Positions 55,108-64,000 of a DNA stretch of 64,000 nt are shown here, piece after piece. The notes under the pieces were generated by a model. The model did not search any database. It saw only the letters and a list, made by a program, of their open reading frames with translations, and had not been told where the DNA came from. The translations under genes were made by a program, and so were the position numbers. The first letter of the stretch is position 1. Each line of letters begins with the position of its first letter. Origin of the DNA: Bradyrhizobium quebecense. GTDB lineage: Bacteria; Pseudomonadota; Alphaproteobacteria; Rhizobiales; Xanthobacteraceae. The stretch lies in contig NZ_CP088022.1 in the NCBI RefSeq assembly GCF_013373795.3, forward strand, positions 434,001 through 498,000, written 5' to 3'.

Positions 55108-55701
55108 ATGCCCTGGCTTGAACCGGTCACCCTTCGCGGCGCGCGTGCGCGGCTCGAACCACTTTCGCACGATCATCGCGACGGCCTCGTCGAAGCGGTG
55201 AAGGACGGCCACCTCTCTCAACTCTGGTACACCTCGATCCCGCAGCCGGAGAACATGGCCAAGGAGATCGACCGGAGGCTCGGCCTGCAGGCGGCCGGAT
55301 CGATGCTGCCGTTCACCGTGTTCGATGCCGACGGCCGGATCTCGGGCATGACGACCTACATGAACGTCGACACGCCGAACCGCCGCGTCGAGATCGGCTC
55401 GACCTGGTACGCCAAGCGTGTGCAGCGCAGCGCGGTCAATACGCAGTGCAAACTGCTGCTGCTCCAGCACGCCTTCGAGAAGCTCGATTGCATCGCGGTC
55501 GAGTTCCGCACGCACTTCTTCAATCACCAGAGCCGGCGCGGCATCGAGCGTTTGGGTGCCAAGCAGGACGGCATCCTGCGCAGCCATCAGATCGCGCCCA
55601 ACGGCACGTTGCGCGACACCGTGGTTTACAGCATCATCGCCAGCGAATGGCCGACGGTGAAGGCGCATCTCAACTATCAACTCAACGAAAAGCCGCGCTG
55701 A
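55108..55701 (+). CDS. GNAT family N-acetyltransferase
   Basis: A 197-residue GNAT of the RimJ/RimL-like group. The family pieces LEPLSHDHRDGLVEAV, TTYMNVDTPNRRVEIGSTWY and QLLLQHAFEKLDCIAVEF (given as position near 110-128) are present. The terminal helix is typical. Substrate unknown; a GMC oxidoreductase follows 28 bases after its stop. Confidence 0.88.
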   Translation: MPWLEPVTLRGARARLEPLSHDHRDGLVEAVKDGHLSQLWYTSIPQPENMAKEIDRRLGLQAAGSMLPFTVFDADGRISGMTTYMNVDTPNRRVEIGSTWYAKRVQRSAVNTQCKLLLLQHAFEKLDCIAVEFRTHFFNHQSRRGIERLGAKQDGILRSHQIAPNGTLRDTVVYSIIASEWPTVKAHLNYQLNEKPR

Positions 55702-55729
55702 CACGTTGGTCGGCGCCAGAAACGAGACG

Positions 55730-57373
55730 ATGGAAACGTTCGATTATGTGATCATCGGCGCAGGCTCCGCCGGGAGCGTGCTGACCAACCGGTTGAGTGA
55801 AGACGCTGCTGTCAAGGTTTGCGTGCTGGAGGCGGGGCCGAGCGACTGGCATCCCTACATCCATCTGCCGGCCGGCTTCATCAAGACCTTCCACATGAAG
55901 AGCGTGAACTGGGCCTACCAGCAGGAGGTGGGCCCTTACACCGGCGGCCGCAGCATCTACGCGCCGCGCGGCAAAACGCTCGGCGGCTCGTCCTCGATCA
56001 ACGGCCACATCTACAATCGCGGCCAGCGCCAGGATTTCGACACCTGGGCGCAGCTCGGCAATCGCGGCTGGGGATATCCCGACGTGCTGCCCTATTTCCG
56101 GCGCATGGAGAGAAGGATCGGCGAGGGCGACGACACCTATCGCGGCCGCGACGGCAACCTCACCGTCACCACGATGGACTGGCAGGACCCGCTCTGCGAG
56201 GCCTTCATGGCGGGCGCGGTCAGCCTCGGCATTCCGCGCAATCCTGACTACAACGGCCAGATCCAGGAGGGCGTGTCGTACTGCCAACGCACCATCCTGA
56301 ACGGCCTTCGGGTCAGCGCCGCGACCGCGTTCCTGCATCCGGCGCGAAAGCGCCCGAATGTCGACGTGCGCACGCACGCCCATGTCACCGGCATCATCTT
56401 CGAGGGCAAGCGCGCGGTCGGCGTGCGCTACAACCGCGGCGGCAAGCACGGCGATCCGCTCGAGATCCGCGCCACCAAGGAGGTCATCCTCTCCGGCGGC
56501 GCCTACAACTCGCCGCAGCTGTTGCAGCTCTCCGGCGTGGGTTCCCCCGACCTCCTGAAGTCGCACGGCATCGAAGTGCGCCACGCGCTGCCCGGTGTCG
56601 GCGAGGGCCTGCAGGATCACTACGCGCCGCGCTCGGTGGCGCGGGTCAAGAACATCCGGACCATCAACGAGCTGCGCCGCGGCCTCAGCCTGTGGGGCGA
56701 GGCGATCAAATGGGCGACGACGCGGCGCGGCCTGCTGTCGCTGTCGCCGACCATGGTCTACTGCTTCTGGCATTCCGGCGAGACCACCGAGAGCTCCGAT
56801 TTGCAGCTCACCTTCACGCCGGCGAGCTACAAGGAGGGCGTGCAGGGCCAGCTCGAGGACGAACCCGGCATGACGGTGGCCTCATGGCAGCAGCGGCCGG
56901 AGAGCCGCGGCTATGTCCGGATCCGCTCCGCCGATCCGTTTGCGCCGCCGATCATCCAGACCAATTATCTCGCCGAGGAGATCGACCGCCGCGTCGTCGT
57001 CGCCGGCATGAAGCTGGCGCGCCGGCTGCTCGCCTCCGAGCCGCTCAAGCCGTATTTCGCCTATGAGGATTTTCCCGGCCCGAAGGTCACGAGCGACGAG
57101 GAGCTGCTCGCGGCCGCGACCCAGCGCGGCACCACCACCTTCCATCCCGGCTGCACCTGCCGGATGGGCCCGGCCGACGCGTCCTGGGCCGTGGTCGACG
57201 ACCAGCTTCGGGTCCATGGCATGGAGGGCCTGCGCGTGATCGACGCCTCGATCATGCCGCGGATGATCTCAGCCAACCTCAACGCCTCGACCTTGATGAT
57301 CGCCGACAAGGCCTCCGACATGATCCGCGGCAAGCAGCCCGAGGCGGCTGCGAAGCTGCCGGAGTATGCGTGA
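55730..57373 (+). CDS. GMC family oxidoreductase (choline dehydrogenase-like)
   Basis: A 547-residue FAD enzyme. FAD motif IIGAGSAGSVLTNRLSED is at the N-terminus, the GKTLGGSSSINGHIYNRG signature near 85-102, and the catalytic region TTTFHPGCTCRMG with VIDASIMPRMISANLNAST near the C-terminus carries the active-site His and Asn. It oxidises primary alcohols. ATG at 55730 is favoured; an in-frame GTG lies at 55706. Operon-like spacing to the GNAT gene. Confidence 0.93.
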   Translation: METFDYVIIGAGSAGSVLTNRLSEDAAVKVCVLEAGPSDWHPYIHLPAGFIKTFHMKSVNWAYQQEVGPYTGGRSIYAPRGKTLGGSSSINGHIYNRGQRQDFDTWAQLGNRGWGYPDVLPYFRRMERRIGEGDDTYRGRDGNLTVTTMDWQDPLCEAFMAGAVSLGIPRNPDYNGQIQEGVSYCQRTILNGLRVSAATAFLHPARKRPNVDVRTHAHVTGIIFEGKRAVGVRYNRGGKHGDPLEIRATKEVILSGGAYNSPQLLQLSGVGSPDLLKSHGIEVRHALPGVGEGLQDHYAPRSVARVKNIRTINELRRGLSLWGEAIKWATTRRGLLSLSPTMVYCFWHSGETTESSDLQLTFTPASYKEGVQGQLEDEPGMTVASWQQRPESRGYVRIRSADPFAPPIIQTNYLAEEIDRRVVVAGMKLARRLLASEPLKPYFAYEDFPGPKVTSDEELLAAATQRGTTTFHPGCTCRMGPADASWAVVDDQLRVHGMEGLRVIDASIMPRMISANLNASTLMIADKASDMIRGKQPEAAAKLPEYA

Positions 57374-57403
57374 GGAGTTGATTCGTACGACGATAACCGT
57401 TCA

Positions 57404-57524
57404 GCGTCGTCCCGGCGAAGGCCGGGACCCAACCACCGATGGTCATTGTTGCGTGCCGGTGGAATGACGAGTCCCGTCGACGGCACCCGCCGCGGAGTAT
57501 GGGTCCCGGCGTTCGCCGGGACGA
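57404..57524. repeat. GTCGTCCCGG paired-palindrome repeat
   Basis: Outer arms GCGTCGTCCCGGCGAAGGC and GCGTTCGCCGGGACGAC, inner GGGACCCA and TGGGTCCC. Between convergent GMC and monooxygenase genes; sister of 24528-24647. Confidence 0.8.
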
Positions 57525-57579
57525 CAGCAGCGAGTGTGTGGCCGTTAGCAGCTCAGGATGACGGGAAACTTGAAGGAGC

Positions 57580-59082
57580 TCAGCCGTAGACGAACGCCTT
57601 GTCCTCGAGGTCGATCGCCGGGAATTCGTCCTTCTCGGCCCAGTAATCCTGGTTGTGCTGCCATTCCGGCTTGTCGCCGCGTTTCGGCAGCAGGTGCATG
57701 CCGCGCATCATGTAGCCGGGGTTGAAGTTCTCCGGATCGATCCACGGCAGCAGCGGCATGTTGTGGTCTTCGGGGCGCAGAGCCGGCGTCACCTTGCTCA
57801 CGCCGGTCGCCTTCATGTGCTTGAGCATGCGGCAGACGAAGTCGCCGACCAGGTCGACGCGCAAGGTCCAGCTGGCGCGGAAATAGCCGAACACCCAGAC
57901 GAGGTTCGGCACGCCGGTGAACATCATGCCGCGATAGGTCACGGTGTCCTTGAAGTCGAGCGGCTTGCCGTCGATTGCGAAGTCGATGCCGCCATTGGCG
58001 GAGAGGTGGAAGCCGGTCGCGGTGATGATGATGTCGGCCTCGAGCTCCTTGCCGGACTTGAGCAGGATACCCTTCTCGGTGAAGCGCTCGATCTCGTCGG
58101 TGACGACCGAAGCCTTGCCGCCCTTGATGGCGTGGAACAGGTCGGCATCCGGAATGAAGGCGATGCGCTGCCGCCACGGCCGGTAGCGCGGCGTGAAGTG
58201 GGTGGCGATGTCGTAGTCCTTGCCGAGGACGGCCTCGACCGCCGCCAGCAGGTCCTTCTTGGCGCCCTCGGGCTCGGCGAAGGTCCGCCTGGTGAAGGCG
58301 TCCTGCTCGAACAGGATCTTGCGGCGGGTGATCTCGTGGATCCAGGCCTCGTCGACCTGCAGCCTGCGCAGCTCCTCGGCGATCTCGATCGCGTTGCGGC
58401 CGGTGCGGAAATAGGTCGGCGAACGCTGCAGCATGGTGACATGGCCGGCGTCCTTGGCCATCGCCGGAATCAGGGTCGCGGCCGTTGCGCCGGAGCCGAT
58501 CACGACCACGCGCTTGCCCTTGTAGTCGAGATCATCGGGCCAGGTCTGCGGATGCACCACCGTGCCCTTGAACTTCGCCATGTCGGTCCATTCGGGCGTG
58601 TAGCCCGCGTCATGGCGGTAGTAGCCCTGGCACATCCAGAAGAAGTTGGTGGTGAAGCGCAGCTGCTCGCCGGTGTCGATGCGGGTGGCATCGATGGTCC
58701 AGAGATTGGTCTCGTTCGACCAGTTCGCCGCGGTGATGGTGTGGCGATAGCGGATGTGGCGGGCGAGGTCGTTCTCGTCGATCACCTCGCCCATGTATTT
58801 CAGGATCTCGGCGGCGCTGGCGATCGGGGCGCTGGTCCACGGCTTGAAGCGGTAGCCGAACGTGTGCAGGTCGCTGTCGGAACGGATGCCGGGATAGCGG
58901 TGGGTGGACCAGGTGCCGCCGAAAGTCTTCTGCGTCTCCAGCACCACGAAGCTGGTGCCCGGGCATTGCGTGGTGAGGTGGTAGGCGGCGCCGACGCCGG
59001 AGATGCCGGCGCCTGCGATCAGGACGTCGAAATGCTCTGTCGTGACGGGCTCGGCGGCGCGGATTTGGGTCTGGACGTTCAT
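57580..59082 (-). CDS. Flavin-containing monooxygenase, Baeyer-Villiger type
   Basis: A 500-residue NADPH/FAD enzyme. The first Rossmann motif GAGISGVGAAY is at ~23-33, the BVMO fingerprint FKGTVVHPQTWP (F-x-G-x-x-x-H-x-x-x-W-P) is at ~170-181, and a second Rossmann motif GSGATAA follows. It inserts oxygen next to a ketone. Substrate unknown. It is upstream of moxR on the same strand. Confidence 0.92.
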   Translation of the reverse strand: MNVQTQIRAAEPVTTEHFDVLIAGAGISGVGAAYHLTTQCPGTSFVVLETQKTFGGTWSTHRYPGIRSDSDLHTFGYRFKPWTSAPIASAAEILKYMGEVIDENDLARHIRYRHTITAANWSNETNLWTIDATRIDTGEQLRFTTNFFWMCQGYYRHDAGYTPEWTDMAKFKGTVVHPQTWPDDLDYKGKRVVVIGSGATAATLIPAMAKDAGHVTMLQRSPTYFRTGRNAIEIAEELRRLQVDEAWIHEITRRKILFEQDAFTRRTFAEPEGAKKDLLAAVEAVLGKDYDIATHFTPRYRPWRQRIAFIPDADLFHAIKGGKASVVTDEIERFTEKGILLKSGKELEADIIITATGFHLSANGGIDFAIDGKPLDFKDTVTYRGMMFTGVPNLVWVFGYFRASWTLRVDLVGDFVCRMLKHMKATGVSKVTPALRPEDHNMPLLPWIDPENFNPGYMMRGMHLLPKRGDKPEWQHNQDYWAEKDEFPAIDLEDKAFVYG

Positions 59083-59154
59083 CTTCCCTGGTCTTCTTGT
59101 TGGTTGGAGCGGTTCAGCAAAACGCCGGAGCGAATGCCCCGGCGCTTGCGTGTA

Positions 59155-59997
59155 CTAGACTTCGCGGCGGCTGAGGAACGCCAGCCGCTCGAACAGGTGT
59201 ACGTCCTGCTCGTTCTTGAGCAGCGCGCCATGCAGCGGCGGGATCAGCTTGCGCGGATCGCGCTCGCGCAGCATTTCCGGCGTGATGTCCTCGTTCAGCA
59301 GCAGCTTGAGCCAGTCGAGCAGTTCCGAGGTCGAGGGCTTCTTCTTCAGGCCCGGCACCTCGCGGACCTCGAAGAAGATGCGCAGCGCTTCTTCCACCAG
59401 CCGCTTCTTGATGCCGGGGAAGTGCACGTCGACGATCTTGTTCATGGTGTCGGCGTCGGGGAACTTGATGTAGTGGAAGAAGCAGCGGCGCAGGAAGGCG
59501 TCCGGCAGTTCCTTTTCGTTGTTCGACGTGATCATCACGATCGGGCGCAGCTTCGCCTTGATGGTCTCGCCGGTCTCGTAGACGTGGAACTCCATGCGGT
59601 CGAGCTCGAGCAGGAGGTCGTTGGGGAATTCGATGTCGGCCTTGTCGATCTCGTCGATCAAGAGCACCGGGCGCTTCTCGTGGGTGAAGGCTTCCCACAG
59701 CTTGCCGCGCTTGATGTAGTTCTTGATGTCGGACACGCGCGCATCGCCGAGCTGGCTGTCGCGCAGGCGCGACACCGCGTCGTATTCGTAGAGCCCCTGC
59801 TGCGCCTTGGTGGTCGATTTGATGTGCCAGGTCAAAAGCGGCGCGTCGATCGCCTTGGCGACTTCCTCGGCCAGCACGGTCTTGCCGGTGCCGGGCTCGC
59901 CCTTCACCAGCAGCGGGCGCTCGAGCACGATGGCGGCATTGACGGCGACCTTGAGGTCATCGGTGGCGACGTAGTCCTTGGTACCCGTGAATTTCAT
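59155..59997 (-). CDS. MoxR family AAA+ ATPase, second copy
   Basis: A 280-residue AAA+ ATPase. Walker A is KGEPGTGKT (32-40); Walker B and sensor in VLLIDEIDKADIEFPNDLLLELD (given as position ~115-137). This subgroup differs from the 3759 gene and pairs with CoxE-like VWA proteins, as found at 62544. ATG at 59997 gives the usual MKFTGTKDYV start; the longer frame runs into the upstream gap. Confidence 0.92.
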   Translation of the reverse strand: MKFTGTKDYVATDDLKVAVNAAIVLERPLLVKGEPGTGKTVLAEEVAKAIDAPLLTWHIKSTTKAQQGLYEYDAVSRLRDSQLGDARVSDIKNYIKRGKLWEAFTHEKRPVLLIDEIDKADIEFPNDLLLELDRMEFHVYETGETIKAKLRPIVMITSNNEKELPDAFLRRCFFHYIKFPDADTMNKIVDVHFPGIKKRLVEEALRIFFEVREVPGLKKKPSTSELLDWLKLLLNEDITPEMLRERDPRKLIPPLHGALLKNEQDVHLFERLAFLSRREV

Positions 59998-60102
59998 CGA
60001 TCTGTTTGCCTTGCTTCGTTCGTCGGCCGCATGGATCTCACCTTGGGCCTCAACATGAAACGACCGCTCTCGCAGCGGCCGCCGGAAATGCAAATTGTTC
60101 GA

Positions 60103-60348
60103 TCAGGCCCGCCTGATCAGCGACAGGATCACCAGCACGATGACCGCGCCGATCGTCGCGTTGATGATGTCGCGGATCGCGCTGCCGCCAAGGCCGACGC
60201 CAAGGCGCGGCAACAGCCAGCTTGCCACCAGCGCGCCGATGATGCCGACAACCATGTTGCCGATCAGCCCGAAGCCCGCGCCCCGCACGATCAGCCCAGC
60301 GAGCCAGCCGGCAATCGCACCGATCACCAGTGCCGCAATGATGCCCAT
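60103..60348 (-). CDS. GlsB/YeaQ/YmgE family membrane protein
   Basis: An 81-residue protein with three helices, start GIIAALVIGAIAGWLAGLIV, and the family GNMVVGIIGALVASWLLPRLG core (position ~30-50). Homologues respond to envelope or osmotic stress. Located between moxR and the cyclase gene. Confidence 0.9.
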   Translation of the reverse strand: MGIIAALVIGAIAGWLAGLIVRGAGFGLIGNMVVGIIGALVASWLLPRLGVGLGGSAIRDIINATIGAVIVLVILSLIRRA

Positions 60349-60462
60349 TCAAACGTCCTGCCCAATGTCTTGTCAGGCGCAGTTGTAATTGAAAACGCGG
60401 GGCGGTCTAGGGCGGATTCCGCAGCGCAGCGGTACCCTGAACGGCATCCGGCGCATAGTATG

Positions 60463-62403
60463 TCAGGCGTACTGTTTCCGTCCTGCGGAATGATTGCCGC
60501 CCGCGAGCGACGAGGCCAGCACCGTGCGGTCGCGCCCCGAGCGTTTCGCCTCGTAGAGCGCTAGGTCGGCTTGGCCGAGCAAATCGCTCTCGTCTGCGGT
60601 CGCAGCCGACCGGCTGGCGATCCCGAGGCTGATCGAGACCACGCCGCGCCGCGCCGGCGGATTGGCGATCGCCAGCGATCGCACCGTGAGGCGCATCGCT
60701 TCGGCGACCTTCAGCGCGTCCTGCTCGCCGATTCCGGGCAGGATGATCGCGAACTCCTCACCGCCATATCGCGCCGCCAGCGCCGTCGTGTTGATGGTGG
60801 CGTCCGCGATCACGCGCGCCACGCGCTTCAGGCATTCGTCGCCCGCCTGATGGCCCTGCGCATCGTTGAAACCCTTGAAGTGATCGATATCGAGCATGAT
60901 GAGCGAGATCTGCTCGCGGTCGCGGAACTCGCGCGGCAGCGCGCTGTCGAAGCTGCGGCGGTTGGCGAGCGCGGTCAGGCCGTCGGTCGTCGCAAGCTCC
61001 GACAGGCGGATGTTCAGCGCGTTGAGCTCGTCCTCCATCTTGCGGCGTTCGGTCACGTCGCGCAGCACGCCGACGACCTCGATGGCCTGATGGTCTTCCG
61101 CGATCCCGGCAAGCTTGAAGTTGATCTCGACCCAGACCTCGCTCCCGTCGGCGCGGAAGGTCTTGAATTCGACGGTCTTGGTGGTCGTCCAGTTGGTCAA
61201 TTCCGATGTCGCCCTGGCGACGTCGGCGAGGTGATCGGGATGCACGAACTCAAAGCAGGATTTGCCGATCAGATCGTTCGGCTTGCGGCCGAGGATGGTC
61301 TCGACCGACTGCGACACGAACAGGAAGCGGCCGTTGCGGTCCAAGAGGATCACGACGTCGGCGATGTTGTCGGCAAGCAGCCGGTAGCGCGCCTCGCGTT
61401 CCCTGAGCATCCGCGCGACCTTGGTCCGCTTGGCGAACTCCCTGCCCAGCAGGATGGCGAACAGGATGACGCTTCCCATCAGGATCACAGCGACAAACAG
61501 GTCGTTGCGCAGATCCTCGTGCCACGCAGCGAGCACCTGGGCTTCCGGCAACGCGACCGTGACCACGATCGGATATTGGGATGCGCGCTCGAAGCCGAGA
61601 TATTTGACGCGTCCATCGAATGGCGATGTGGTTTTGGTATAGCCTGCCCGGTCCTGCTCGATCTGCGCCTTGAAAGCCGCGGACACCTCCTTGTTCCACT
61701 TGCCCGCCGGCCAATGCGCCAGAACGATGCCGTCGAGGCGAAGCAGGGTAATTCCTGCATGCGGACCGAATTTGAAGGCCTGGTAGAAGTTGTCGAAGTA
61801 GCTGCTTTCGATGGTCGCAAACAGCACGCCGCCGAAGCTGCCATCTTCCCTGGTGACGCGCCGCGACAGCACGATGGTCGGATGCCCGGTCAGCCGCGAC
61901 TGCAACGGCTCGCTGATATGCAACGTCGCATCCGGCGAGTCGCGATGGCCGATGAAATAGCTGCGGTCGGCATTGTTGTGGGCCGGCAACTCCGCGGCCG
62001 ACGAGTAGATCCGGTTGCCGTCGGGATCGATCACGCCGATTTCCCGGATCTGCGGCAGCGCGTCCGCGGTCTTGCGCAAGGCCGCGTTGAAGCGGTCGAC
62101 GCGCGGCTTCTGGTATTTCAGCAGGTCGACCATGGCGTTCATGGCCACATCGATCGCCTGGACCGAATGCGAGGCGTGTTCCGCCAGCGAATGGGTAAGG
62201 TTGCGGATGTCGCGCTCGCCCTGGGCGAGCGCCATGGTGCGCGCCTCGACCGCCTTCCAGATCAACAGACCCAGCACGAATATGCTCATCGCCGTCACCA
62301 CGGCGGCGACGATCGCTGTCGGCGAGAACAGTTTCGGCAGCTTGGCAGGGCTGTTGGGCAAGTCGATCGGGTCCACGGGCAGCGTGCTACCTCCAGTGAT
62401 CAA
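60463..62403 (-). CDS. Sensory diguanylate cyclase (dCACHE-PAS-GGDEF)
   Basis: A 646-residue membrane sensor. An N-terminal helix (about 32-52), a periplasmic dCACHE-like sensing domain to about 300, a second helix (~303-323), a PAS domain with PAC (~340-460, LLDRNGRFLFVSQSV), and a GGDEF domain with GGEEF at 547-551. The active-site motif is intact, so c-di-GMP synthesis is expected. No RxxD inhibitory site lies at the usual five residues before GGEEF. Divergent from the VWA gene. Confidence 0.9.
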   Translation of the reverse strand: MITGGSTLPVDPIDLPNSPAKLPKLFSPTAIVAAVVTAMSIFVLGLLIWKAVEARTMALAQGERDIRNLTHSLAEHASHSVQAIDVAMNAMVDLLKYQKPRVDRFNAALRKTADALPQIREIGVIDPDGNRIYSSAAELPAHNNADRSYFIGHRDSPDATLHISEPLQSRLTGHPTIVLSRRVTREDGSFGGVLFATIESSYFDNFYQAFKFGPHAGITLLRLDGIVLAHWPAGKWNKEVSAAFKAQIEQDRAGYTKTTSPFDGRVKYLGFERASQYPIVVTVALPEAQVLAAWHEDLRNDLFVAVILMGSVILFAILLGREFAKRTKVARMLREREARYRLLADNIADVVILLDRNGRFLFVSQSVETILGRKPNDLIGKSCFEFVHPDHLADVARATSELTNWTTTKTVEFKTFRADGSEVWVEINFKLAGIAEDHQAIEVVGVLRDVTERRKMEDELNALNIRLSELATTDGLTALANRRSFDSALPREFRDREQISLIMLDIDHFKGFNDAQGHQAGDECLKRVARVIADATINTTALAARYGGEEFAIILPGIGEQDALKVAEAMRLTVRSLAIANPPARRGVVSISLGIASRSAATADESDLLGQADLALYEAKRSGRDRTVLASSLAGGNHSAGRKQYA

Positions 62404-62543
62404 CGTCCCATCTTAACGTCACGTTTCTCCGCCGGGAGCCGAAGCTGGCCGGGGTGGTTAAGTGAAAGTGAATGGCTGATCCGCAGCCGCAACCGGGGCA
62501 GGGGCCCTTGACGGCACCGGCAGGGCGGGCGATTTAAGTAAAT

Positions 62544-63719
62544 ATGTTCCTGCAGTTCTTCACATCGCTGCGCGACGCCCAGGTCCCCGTGACGCTACGG
62601 GAATATCTGACCTTGATGGAAGCGCTTGACGCCGATCTCGCCGAACAGACCGTCGAGAACTTCTACTATTTGTCGCGCGCCGCCCTGGTGAAGGACGAGC
62701 GCAATCTGGACAAGTTCGACCGCGTGTTCGGCACTGTGTTCAAGGGGCTCGAGAGCCTGCTCGACGCCATGGGCAAGGCGGAGATCCCTGAGGAGTGGCT
62801 GAAGAAGCTCGCCGAGAAATATCTCACCGAGGAAGAGAAGAAGCAGATCGAGGCCATGGGCTGGGACAAGCTCATGGAGACCTTGAAGAAGCGGCTCGAG
62901 GAACAGAAGGGCCGCCACCAGGGCGGCAGCAAATGGATCGGCACCGCCGGCACCTCGCCGTTCGGCGCCCATGGCTACAATCCCGAGGGCGTGCGGATCG
63001 GGCAGGAGAAGAACCGCAACAACCGCGCCGTGAAGGTGTGGGACAAGCGCGAGTTCAAGGATCTCGACGGCAATGTCGAGCTCGGCATCCGCAACATCAA
63101 GGTCGCGCTGCGGCGGCTGCGCAAGTTCGCGCGCACCGGCGCGCCCGATGAGCTCGACCTCGACACCACGATCAAGGAGACCGCCAACCACGGCTATCTC
63201 GACGTGCACATGCGGCCCGAGCGGCGCAACGCGGTCAAGGTGCTGGTGTTCTTCGATATCGGCGGCTCGATGGATTCGCATATCGAGCAGGTCGAGGAAC
63301 TGTTCTCGGCCGCCAAGAGCGAGTTCAAGCACATGGAATATTTCTACTTTCACAACTGCCTCTATGAGGGCGTCTGGAAGCAGAACAAGCGGCGCTTCAC
63401 CGATCGCACGCCGACCTGGGACGTGCTGCACAAGTATCCGCACGACTACAAGGTGGTGTTCGTCGGCGACGCCTCGATGTCGCCTTACGAGATCATGGTG
63501 CCAGGCGGCTCGGTCGAGCATGTCAACGAAGAGGCCGGCTCGGTCTGGCTCGACCGCATCACCCGCACCTATCCGCACGCGGTGTGGCTCAATCCGGTGG
63601 CACAGAAGCACTGGGACTATTCGGAATCGACCACCATCATCCGCCGCCTGTTCTCCGAGCGCATGTATCCGATCACGATTGAAGGTCTGGAGAACGCGAT
63701 GCGGGAGCTGGTGCGCTAA
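62544..63719 (+). CDS. VWA domain protein (CoxE-like)
   Basis: A 391-residue protein of the CoxE/VWA group. An N-terminal helical part (MFLQFFTSLRDAQVPVTLREYL) is followed by a VWA domain with MIDAS DIGGSM at 238-243. The first Ser of the usual DxSxS is Gly. Works with MoxR ATPases of the 59155 type in maturation of metalloenzymes. ATG at 62544. Confidence 0.9.
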   Translation: MFLQFFTSLRDAQVPVTLREYLTLMEALDADLAEQTVENFYYLSRAALVKDERNLDKFDRVFGTVFKGLESLLDAMGKAEIPEEWLKKLAEKYLTEEEKKQIEAMGWDKLMETLKKRLEEQKGRHQGGSKWIGTAGTSPFGAHGYNPEGVRIGQEKNRNNRAVKVWDKREFKDLDGNVELGIRNIKVALRRLRKFARTGAPDELDLDTTIKETANHGYLDVHMRPERRNAVKVLVFFDIGGSMDSHIEQVEELFSAAKSEFKHMEYFYFHNCLYEGVWKQNKRRFTDRTPTWDVLHKYPHDYKVVFVGDASMSPYEIMVPGGSVEHVNEEAGSVWLDRITRTYPHAVWLNPVAQKHWDYSESTTIIRRLFSERMYPITIEGLENAMRELVR

Positions 63720-63774
63720 ACGCACAACGCGTCGCGCGCCGGCAGGCGCGCCAACAACATCCAGGGAGAGCTCC

Positions 63775-64000
63775 ATGCCCCAGAACATCCACCGCGGCAT
63801 CAAGGTGATGATCGACGAGGCCAATGCCGAGATCGAGACCATCAGCGCAGCAGATGCGATTACGCTGATCGGCAAGAACGACGTCGTCATCGTCGACATC
63901 CGCGATCCCCGCGAGATCGAGCGCGACGGCAAGATCCCCGGCGCGTTCTCCTGCACCCGCGGCATGCTCGAGTTCTGGATCGATCCGAACAGCCCCTACG
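63775..64000 (+). CDS. Rhodanese-like domain protein (N-terminal part)
   Basis: Only the first 75 codons are in the window. The sequence has the N-terminal rhodanese pattern VVIVDIRDPREIERDGKIPGA. The active-site Cys would be beyond the edge. ATG at 63775 follows AGGGAGAG. It lies 55 bases after the VWA gene and may be co-transcribed with it. Confidence 0.85.
   Translation, partial: MPQNIHRGIKVMIDEANAEIETISAADAITLIGKNDVVIVDIRDPREIERDGKIPGAFSCTRGMLEFWIDPNSPY

Noticed and set aside
57655..60564. 969-codon plus-strand frame across three minus-strand genes
   Set aside because: Covers the monooxygenase, MoxR and GlsB genes in antisense; composition is typical of a shadow.

Overview
The window is a gene-dense, high-GC stretch of an alphaproteobacterial chromosome, most likely Bradyrhizobium or a close relative (Nitrobacteraceae). 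The reasoning is family knowledge, not a search: cytochrome b and c1 are encoded as one fused FbcH polyprotein, TrpE and TrpG are fused, a CcrM-type GANTC methyltransferase is present, and the gaps hold many small palindromic repeats of the kind common in this group. I see no prophage, integrase, CRISPR array, rRNA or tRNA gene. Almost everything looks like core chromosome; only 16031-16793 looks compositionally different.

Layout. 1-4.8 kb (minus): MoxR ATPase, DUF58 protein and DUF4159 membrane protein, a translationally coupled Bat-like operon running off the left edge. 5.0-8.6 kb (plus): DUF1285, Nudix CoA pyrophosphatase, DUF6111, CCA-adding enzyme and TauE-like permease, every junction overlapping. 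8.7-12.2 kb (minus): acidic-tailed DUF2158 protein, then trmL-queE-queD-like-hemF-HAD. 12.5-15.2 kb (plus): petA-fbcH (bc1 complex) with a clear terminator, then a dienelactone hydrolase. 16.1-20.8 kb: a hypothetical gene, an extradiol-dioxygenase-like VOC gene, then trpL attenuator, trpE(G) and apt. 20.9-30.8 kb (minus): two ParA-like P-loop proteins, an M48 protease with LemA, Rsm22, SMC, a DsbA-type thioredoxin and DUF721.

31-45 kb: mutY, a thioesterase, an aromatic-ring monooxygenase with glutathione transferases and a LysR regulator, ccrM, a zinc metallopeptidase, moaB, a MarR-GNAT fusion, a degenerate glycosyltransferase, a PA0069-family radical SAM protein, a VOC protein and rnhB. 45.9-64 kb: a polytopic ArnT-like membrane protein, a family-4-like uracil-DNA glycosylase, ETF-ubiquinone oxidoreductase, a secreted TPR protein, ispE, an SMP-30 protein, an acetyltransferase, a GMC oxidoreductase, a Baeyer-Villiger-type monooxygenase, then a second MoxR/VWA set interleaved with a GlsB-like membrane protein and a diguanylate cyclase, ending in a rhodanese gene cut by the right edge.

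The most interesting signals are regulatory or active-site deviations. (1) A perfect GTTC-N7-GTTC alphaproteobacterial LexA box lies 23 bp upstream of the radical SAM gene. (2) A trp leader peptide with tandem Trp codons appears to be leaderless. (3) Two GAGTC methylation sites sit at the start codon of ccrM itself. (4) A ParA-like pair has one member with an altered Walker A, and AT-rich direct repeats lie between the two genes. (5) A QueD homologue lacks the catalytic cysteine. (6) A family-4-like uracil-DNA glycosylase lacks two of the four Fe-S cysteines. (7) Small palindromic elements are nested inside other palindromic repeats, one with an apparent 6-bp target duplication.
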